A DNA stretch of 25,336 bases from Euprymna scolopes (Eukaryota > Mollusca > Cephalopoda > Sepiida > Sepiolidae). Both the position numbers and the translations under genes were made by a program. Below the pieces are notes generated by a model. The model worked only from the letters and a program-made list of their open reading frames with translations. It searched no databases and was not told the origin of the DNA. Positions 20,331-25,336 of the stretch are shown here, one piece after another. Location: positions 7,230,071 through 7,255,406 of the forward strand of contig CM044505.1 of assembly GCA_024364805.1 (NCBI GenBank). Direction: 5' to 3'. The stretch's first letter is position 1, and each line of letters starts with the position of its first letter.

Positions 20331-20576
20331 TGCTTTTTGCTGTGTTTTTTGTTTTTGTTTTTCAGAACATGTCCATCATCTTTTTTACTGATTTATGCTT
20401 TCTGTTTTTCCGATTTCTTTTTTTAAAGAAGTTTTATGTTTGTTTGCTGTTTTTTTTGGTTTTGCTTTCGTCAATTTTTTACAGAAGTTTAATATGGTTT
20501 TTATTTTTATTTTTAAACAGGGTTACTTCTTTGCTTATTCTTTACTTTACCTCCCCCTTTGTGCACACACCTCCAA
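20331..20576. other. T-rich right part of the Helitron-like element
   Basis: No gene. The plus strand is strongly T-rich; the Phe-rich open frames at 20297-20614 and 20395-20607 reflect this composition. Confidence 0.5.
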
Positions 20577-20607
20577 ACATCCGGGCAATGCCGGGTACCC
20601 CCACTAG
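20577..20607 (+). terminator. Helitron-like 3' terminal hairpin and CTAG end
   Basis: CCGGGCAATGCCGGG (20581-20595) can fold into a short GC stem with one bulge. It stands about ten bases before the terminal CTAG (20604-20607), followed by T. In Helitrons this hairpin is thought to signal the end of rolling-circle transfer. It is the most GC-rich patch in the surrounding kilobase. Confidence 0.65.
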
Positions 20608-20765
20608 TAATTGAAATAAAATTCAAAGTTCTAGTGAGAGAAATCACATTATAAAATTAGACTTTTATATGTACCAAATTACCTGTTGACTGCTGCACCA
20701 TTTTTAATCTGAAGCTGCAATTCTTTGTAATCATACAATTGTAACCAAACTAATTATATATGTGC
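20608..20765. repeat. Module X, copy A, right half
   Basis: This continues the alignment left at 13384, against 21920-22085. Shared stretches are aaataaaat.caaa.ttctag, 'gagaaat.acatta', 'agactttt.tatgtac.aaat' and 'ttgactgctg.acca.tttttaatctgaagct'. Confidence 0.75.
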
Positions 20766-20937
20766 TGTTGTACAAGTAGTTTAGAATTTTAAAAATTAAA
20801 AAGGAGTGGTCGATATATCCCTCTAAAAAAATTGATGCCATCATAGAAATAGACCAAATAAAAATTGTTCATTAAAAATGCACTCTTCCACATATACAAA
20901 AATCGAAGTAAAAACAATTTTGCAGGAAATTTTTACA

Positions 20938-21640
20938 GCATAGTTTAAAATGTACTTTATTAAAATATATGCCTTGAAGGAATTTAAAAAAAAAATAAAT
21001 GTTTTAGATTTTAGTGTAGAGTATCACTTAGCGGATCATAAATTAAACATAAATAAGCACCTACTTGATCATCAGTTATCGGTCAACCTGGAATGTAATT
21101 AGTCACAATTTCCAATTTTCGTAGAAATTAGTGGGGAGAAGGCTAATATATGTTTTTGCTTTCTTACATTTCTTCAAGAGGGAAAAGAGCTCACCTGTTG
21201 TTAATTATTCGATTTATTTTACCAACTAATTTATTAAACAAAAGATACCATTCATTTATTTTTTCTTACATTCTATAAAAATGAAAGGGCTTAAATCTCA
21301 ATTATAAATTCAGGGAGGGAAAAAATTTTTTACTCCTACATTCTATGCTTTTAAAAAGGAGACATTCACTTATTAAAAATAATGGCATTATTTAGAAAGC
21401 TATTCTTAATATGAGAAACGGGGCCCTAATTGAAATAAATTAAATGGGCATTCTAGAAAAAACCCAAAAAAGTGATAAAAAAGTCGAATATATAACCAAT
21501 GATCATTACCAAAGTCAATATAAGTAACTCTTCTACCTATTTGGATCAGCTTGTCTTGTGTTTTAGCTTATTTTAAAGCATTTACTTAAAAATTCGTACT
21601 GAGGCTTAGGTTAGAATGAGAAAAGTTGGTTGATATACAA
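20938..21640. repeat. Module Y, copy A (~700 bp, diverged)
   Basis: This aligns colinearly with 23093-23815. Conserved stretches include catagttt, aaaatgtactttt, gaatttaaaaaa, 'gg.atgtaatt.gtc', 'aaacaaaagatacc', 'atatataaccaatgat', aactcttctacctatt and 'ttgtgtttta.cttattttaaag'. Both copies are non-coding and AT-rich, perhaps 70-75% alike by eye. Confidence 0.75.
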
Positions 21641-21646
21641 CACCAA

Positions 21647-21690
21647 TCTTAGAAGTCCCGATAATCATTAAAAAATAGATAATTAAACAA
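21647..21690. repeat. Module Z, copy A
   Basis: cccgataatcatta followed by gataattaaacaaa matches cccgataatcattc followed by gataattaaacaaa at 24606-24655. Confidence 0.7.
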
Positions 21691-21699
21691 AGCTGTCTC

Positions 21700-22085
21700 A
21701 ACTTACCTTATTTTGAGACAAAACTGTCTTATTTTTATTAAATTCTTAAATAAAACTATGTTTACAAAATAGTTTACAACGCACTTTCATTATATTTAAA
21801 ATAAATTTCTAAAGAATAAAGTTATTATTAAGAAAAGAATTCGAACATGTGGGAGGGGGAAATATTTTTTGAGGAATTGTAAAAAGGAAAATGTTTCAAT
21901 CAATAAAAAATATATTTTATATTAAAATAAAATACAAATTTCTAGTGTGAGAAATAACATTAAAAATTATGTGTTGGCCTAGACTTTCGTATGTACTAAA
22001 TATGCATTTAGCTGATTTTTGCAATTAACTATTGACTGCTGAACACATTTTTAGTCTGAAGCTAATTATATACATGCGTTTTATC
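21700..22085. repeat. Module X, copy B (uninterrupted; empty site for the Helitron)
   Basis: The copy reads continuously through 21919/21920 (atatatttta | tattaaaataaaatac). The corresponding place in copy A is occupied by the 7.2-kb composite element between 13384 and 20608. Confidence 0.75.
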
Positions 22086-22339
22086 TGTCTATCTGTTTAT
22101 CTAATTATTTCTGTATCTATTTATTAATTTGTTTAGTTATAGATCTATCTACTTGTCTATATAAAGTGATGATGGGGCAACAGAGATATGAATCGTCATG
22201 TTTTCAGAGGTTGTATATGATGTCAAACTCTGTGATCGGTCAAGTTTGCACCTGAAGATTAGAACGGTGACTGAAAGTGACGTATCAAAGGTCATGTGTT
22301 CTGGTTTTTGCAAGCATAGTTGGTAGTTCGATTTGGGAC

Positions 22340-22343
<4 letters not shown>
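22086..22343. other. Less AT-rich stretch upstream of a candidate exon; no gene seen
   Basis: It begins with TATC-like simple sequence (22080-22145). 22150-22343 is more balanced in base composition and includes tgacgtat (22278), which resembles a CRE core. A weak B-box-like ttcgatttgg at 22328 lacks a convincing partner. It could be promoter DNA for the candidate gene at 22781, but nothing proves this. Confidence 0.3.

Positions 22344-22381
<38 letters not shown>
22344..22381. repeat. (AG)19 microsatellite
   Basis: An uninterrupted AG dinucleotide run of 38 bp. A perfect run of this length is likely to be polymorphic. Confidence 0.95.
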
Positions 22382-22382
<1 letters not shown>

Positions 22383-22499
22383 CTAAAAATGCATCTCCTC
22401 ATAAGGGGGAAAAATCTCAGAAAAAAGATATAAAATAATCACTACAAGCCAAAGACACTCGACTTCTGCAATGACAAATACCTGAGAGTGAATATAATA

Positions 22500-22709
22500 C
22501 AGGGTGGGCCAAAATAAGGGTCTTATCTTTAAATTTGAATAACTTCCACAAAATAAAAGTTAAACTCACCAAACTTTATGTGTCTGTAAACTGACCCTTC
22601 CGAGATTTTTTTGAAATAAAATAAACAAATTTTGGCCGAAAAACACTTCTTAAAACTTACATGAATTTATGAATTTTTAAAAATAGGACCCTTATTTTGG
22701 CCCACCCTG
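22500..22709. mobile_element. 210-bp MITE with mariner-like ends and TA duplication
   Basis: The two ends are perfect inverted repeats for 23 bp (CAGGGTGGGCCAAAATAAGG then gtc) and imperfect for about 10 more. TA flanks both sides (22498-22499 and 22710-22711), the target duplication of Tc1/mariner transposases. No coding capacity; it would be moved by a transposase encoded elsewhere. The perfect outer ends suggest a fairly recent insertion. It lies only ~70 bp upstream of the candidate start codon at 22781. Confidence 0.92.
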
Positions 22710-22780
22710 TAAATAAAATGTCACATCGTCTTTAGTCCTGTCTTGAGTGTCCCTTTAAACAGATTCTAGCTCCCCCAAGA

Positions 22781-22819
22781 ATGGTTAAAGATGCTCCCAG
22801 AAACAAACAGCAGAAACAG
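22781..22819 (+). CDS. Candidate first coding exon of an unrecognised gene
   Basis: ATG at 22781 has a favourable context (A at -3, G at +4) and opens MVKDAPRNKQQKQ. That runs directly into a good donor, CAG|GTATGT, at 22820, in phase 0. A phase-0 acceptor-bounded lysine-rich frame lies 1.9 kb downstream at 24705, and the charge character matches. I do not recognise the protein. A MITE and a GA microsatellite lie just upstream. The alternative is that a chance ATG and donor coincide; the overlapping 62-codon frame from 22791 runs through an AC repeat and is less convincing. Confidence 0.3.
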
Positions 22820-23092
22820 GTATGTCGTAATGGATATGTTACGTGTATTATGTTCTGCTATACACACACACACACAAACTCCTAGACGAATCGCGGGCCA
22901 TAATATAGACATTACGGATATGAGGACAAAAGTCCGTTATACAAAACAATGTACAAGATACATTTATATGGCCCGTTAAGTAACAAGAAAATATAAGCAT
23001 GACATAGATAACAACAACACAACATACATTAATTTGGTGGCGTTCAACAATGCAAATATGTCACAAACACACATTACACCCATCTAATTCAA

Positions 23093-23815
23093 CATAGTTT
23101 TTCCCCTCTAAATGTTCAAAATGTACTTTTTTAGGCTTTTATATTTCAACAACTCTAAAAATATACGCAATGAATGAATTTAAAAAATAATAAATATTTT
23201 AGACTTTAAAATAGATCACTTTCCTATATAAATTATGAGCAGTGACTTGATTGCCAGTTAGTAATCAACCAGGCATGTAATTTGTCGCATTTTCTAATTT
23301 TTACAGCAATTAGTAGGGGGTAATTTTTGACTTTCTTACGTTTTATAAGGAGGGATAAGAGCCCACGTGTGTTCAACTATTCGACATGTTCACTAACTAA
23401 TTTAATAAAACAAAAGATACCGTAAAAATGTTGTTGGTGTTTTTTAATGTTAAAATTCAAATTCATATTTGATAGTTTTAAAAAGTGCCATCCAATTCGT
23501 TTATTTTTTATATTCTTTTAAAATGAACTGTGGATAATTTAAAAATTTTAATCAGGGAAGGGGTTATTTTTTTAACGCAAAAAACACATCTCCATATGAT
23601 GATATTATTTAGAAAGTTATTAAATGGGTATTTTAGACAAAAAACGAAAAATTTGTAAAAATCAAATATATAACCAATGATTGTTTCCAAAGTAACTCTT
23701 CTACCTATTAGGATAAGCTTGTTTTGTGTTTTAACTTATTTTAAAGTGTTTATTTACTTTTAAAATTTTGTACCGAGTCTTGTGTTAGAATTAGAAAAAT
23801 GCTTGATATTGTCAG
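23093..23815. repeat. Module Y, copy B
   Basis: Colinear diverged partner of 20938-21640; see the conserved stretches listed there. It lies within the putative intron 22820-24704. Confidence 0.75.
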
Positions 23816-24605
23816 AAAAGTGATGCATGACACTTACCTGCAAACATCTGAAAGAGCTGGAGCAAAAAAAAAATGTTTGGAAGAGCGTTGATTTTATTTA
23901 TGATATTTATGGTAGCTATTACGTTCAACTCATTTGATTGGATAACTTGGTATAAAAAATCGCATGAATGGACACAGGGCTCTATGGACAAATTTATATT
24001 TAGTTGACCTTTGACAACTAAATATTTTCTTTACTAGCCAAATAAAAAGTTACAAGCCAAACCCACATGATTTTTAGAATATAACATATCCATTCTGTGA
24101 CGAGTATGTACATCATAAAGATTTGTCTATATATTTTTAAATAAGTGTAATTCTACATATACAACAAATTTTATGTTGATACTTGAAGGTATAAATATTC
24201 TGATTTCTTTAGATCTTTTTAAACAGCTTTTGTTAAAAAAAGAGTATATTGTTCTATTGGGGTTTTATTGTTTAAATAATTTAACTTTGTTCGTTTTATT
24301 ATAAAAACGTTGAAAATATATTTTTCACTCAGTAATGAGCTTGGAAGATAGCCAGTGAAAGAAATACAATCGCACAAAGATAAGCATTTATTTATTTCTA
24401 GTCGCCACTTTGAAAAATCACTCGCAATATAGAGCCCTGGGACAGAAGGGGCGGTTAATCATTCTGAAGTTGTGATCAGTGGAGATTACTTTTTTCTAAC
24501 ATTAACCAGAACAACGAGGTTATACTTTTTTTTTTACATATGGCACAGGTCGCAACAAACCAATGACAACTGATGCTCTACAGTGGAAAATTACTATAAC
24601 AGCCA
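23816..24605. other. AT-rich, no gene seen
   Basis: A consensus donor-like CAGGTAAGT on the minus strand (near 23837) has no supporting open exon. Nothing else is recognised. Confidence 0.45.
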
Positions 24606-24655
24606 TCTAGAAAGGCCCGATAATCATTCAAAAATCGATAATTAAACAAAACACT
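24606..24655. repeat. Module Z, copy B
   Basis: Partner of 21647-21690 (cccgataatcatt, gataattaaacaaa). It ends about 50 bp before the candidate acceptor at 24704. Confidence 0.7.
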
Positions 24656-24704
24656 GGTAGAAAGCCAACAAATAAATGACACTTTTTGCAAATTTTTTTT
24701 TCAG

Positions 24705-24819
24705 CCCAATGATAAAAAAAGTAAGGAAGCAAAACCTAATAAAAACGTTAAAACTGTGAACAAATATTGGATGCCATCCGGCCATGCAGTGGGTGCTCAT
24801 TTTACGTTAAATTTAGATA
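24705..24819 (+). CDS. Candidate internal exon, lysine-rich, unrecognised
   Basis: A strong acceptor (aatttttttttcag, ending at 24704) is followed by a frame open for 51 codons, to a stop at 24858, in very AT-rich DNA. It begins PNDKKSKEAKPNKNVK and continues NKYWMPSGHAVGAHFTLNL. The mix of Trp, Pro, Gly, His and Ala is unlike the Phe/Ile/Asn/Leu noise of neighbouring frames. A donor at 24820 (A|GTAAAA) would end it in phase 1; another at 24846 (ATT|GTAAAT) would end it in phase 0. It is in phase with the candidate exon at 22781-22819. No family is recognised. The basic N-terminal stretch suggests a nucleic-acid-binding or nuclear protein, but that is a guess. Confidence 0.3.
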
Positions 24820-24948
24820 GTAAAATGATTCATCATCCTAAAATTGTAAATATTTGTTAGTTATTTATTTTTTCTTTTTGTGGATATTTTTTAAGGCTGT
24901 TGAAACGTACTATCCATAAAAAATTAATTTTTATTTTATTTTTTTCAG

Positions 24949-25004
24949 GAGTAAATTACGTTTGGTTAGATTATAAAGTTTTAGAACTATTTTTTCTATA
25001 TTAA
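24949..25004 (+). CDS. Possible terminal exon of the same candidate gene
   Basis: An acceptor (tttatttttttcag) ends at 24948. Entered in phase 1 from the donor at 24820, the frame reads VNYVWLDYKVLELFFLY and then stops (25002-25004). An AATAAA follows at 25028-25033. The implied intron is 129 bp. This is weaker than the 24705 exon because the frame is short and the donor is not strong; if the 24846 donor is used, the gene continues past the window. Confidence 0.2.
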
Positions 25005-25336
25005 GATTTTGCTAATTGGTGAAGGTTAATAAATGTGTTCATTTCATGTAAATTTTAAAAAAGAAATAAATCTCCATTCGAAAATTTTAAATATTGGAGA
25101 AAACATAAAAAATCAAAAGAAATTCTTTAGAGATATAATAGGTAATGTGGTAGGTGTGTCAGAAATTTCGTGAAAAATATTGAATAATTCCACCCCGTCT
25201 TTCCAAGCTTATAACTCCTCGAAAAATGTAATTCAAGCCCTAATTTTTTTTCAAATTTAAGGAACAAGGACCAAGGGTTCATTAAAAAAAAAAGTGGTTA
25301 TTTTTAAAAAAAAGGTTTTAAACTTCGGACTTTACA
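25005..25336. other. AT-rich end of window; possible polyadenylation signal
   Basis: AATAAA at 25028-25033 is followed by a tgtgttcattt stretch, as in a polyadenylation site, but such hexamers are common in AT-rich DNA. No frame or repeat is recognised in the rest. Confidence 0.3.

Larger units (their letters stand above)
13385..20607 (+). mobile_element. Non-autonomous Helitron-like element containing a nested LTR element
   Basis: The left end is TCCTCCCTATATATATAAAG preceded by A. The right end is a GC-rich imperfect hairpin (CCGGGCAATGCCGGG) followed by CCCCCACTAG and then T. TC at the start, hairpin plus CTRR at the end, and insertion between A and T without target duplication are the classical marks of Helitrons, which move by rolling-circle replication. 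A paralogous empty site at 21919/21920 reads straight from the left flank into the right flank, supporting these exact limits. No Rep/helicase is encoded. Without the nested LTR element the Helitron would be about 1.7 kb. It carries a foldback repeat, a tRNA-end-like motif and a 93-bp minisatellite. Confidence 0.75.

Noticed and set aside
22310-22345. A-box/B-box-like motifs suggesting a tRNA-derived SINE
   Set aside because: The match to GGTTCGAATCC is poor, the spacing is wrong and no second copy is seen.
22791-22979. 62-codon plus-strand frame near the candidate exon
   Set aside because: It runs through an AC microsatellite (HTHTQT) and reads past a good donor site; composition does not support coding.
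23822-23885. Minus-strand acceptor and donor (tttttgctccag ... CAG|GTAAGT) as a micro-exon
   Set aside because: The enclosed sequence is under 20 bases and nothing nearby supports a gene on that strand.

Overview
This is animal nuclear DNA, probably from an invertebrate: AT-rich, no operons, low gene density, and full of decayed mobile elements. Non-LTR retrotransposons with a Jockey/CR1-like reverse transcriptase, Ty3/Gypsy fossils, a Helitron-like element, a mariner-type MITE, GA and AC microsatellites and a TGEKP-linked C2H2 zinc-finger array support that. Nothing fixes the phylum.

Layout. 1-660 is AT-rich with no gene. 668-4445 holds three minus-strand pieces of Ty3/Gypsy pol (one with a clear integrase core), a ~90-105 bp tandem repeat (1521-1865) and a 5'-truncated LINE on the plus strand (2694-4275). 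4637-6925 is a minus-strand zinc-finger locus: a ten-finger open array (5907-6791), decayed fingers upstream of it, and partial copies of its finger-plus-tail end at 4637-4916. 8121-12060 is a LINE graveyard: a second copy of the first LINE (plus), two minus-strand fragments of a related LINE, and a plus-strand 3' scrap.

13385-20607 is read as one composite, a non-autonomous Helitron-like element. It starts TC, ends with a GC-rich hairpin and CTAG, and sits between A and T. A copy of its target lacking the insertion lies in the same window (junction 21919/21920), which supports both boundaries. The Helitron carries a foldback inverted repeat (13513-14315) and a 93-bp minisatellite. A non-autonomous LTR element (14647-20170, minus orientation, LTRs about 95% alike by eye) has inserted into the minisatellite. 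Its ~3.6-kb interior has no recognisable gag or pol and is largely degenerate tandem repeats.

13160-13384 plus 20608-24655 is an old tandem duplication of a non-coding unit (modules called X, Y and Z here). The second copy has been expanded by later sequence, including a 210-bp TA-flanked MITE, a GA microsatellite and a candidate short coding exon (22781-22819) whose frame continues into a candidate lysine-rich exon at 24705. That possible host gene is unrecognised and is the main coding novelty. The zinc-finger array is the only long intact-looking host-type reading frame.
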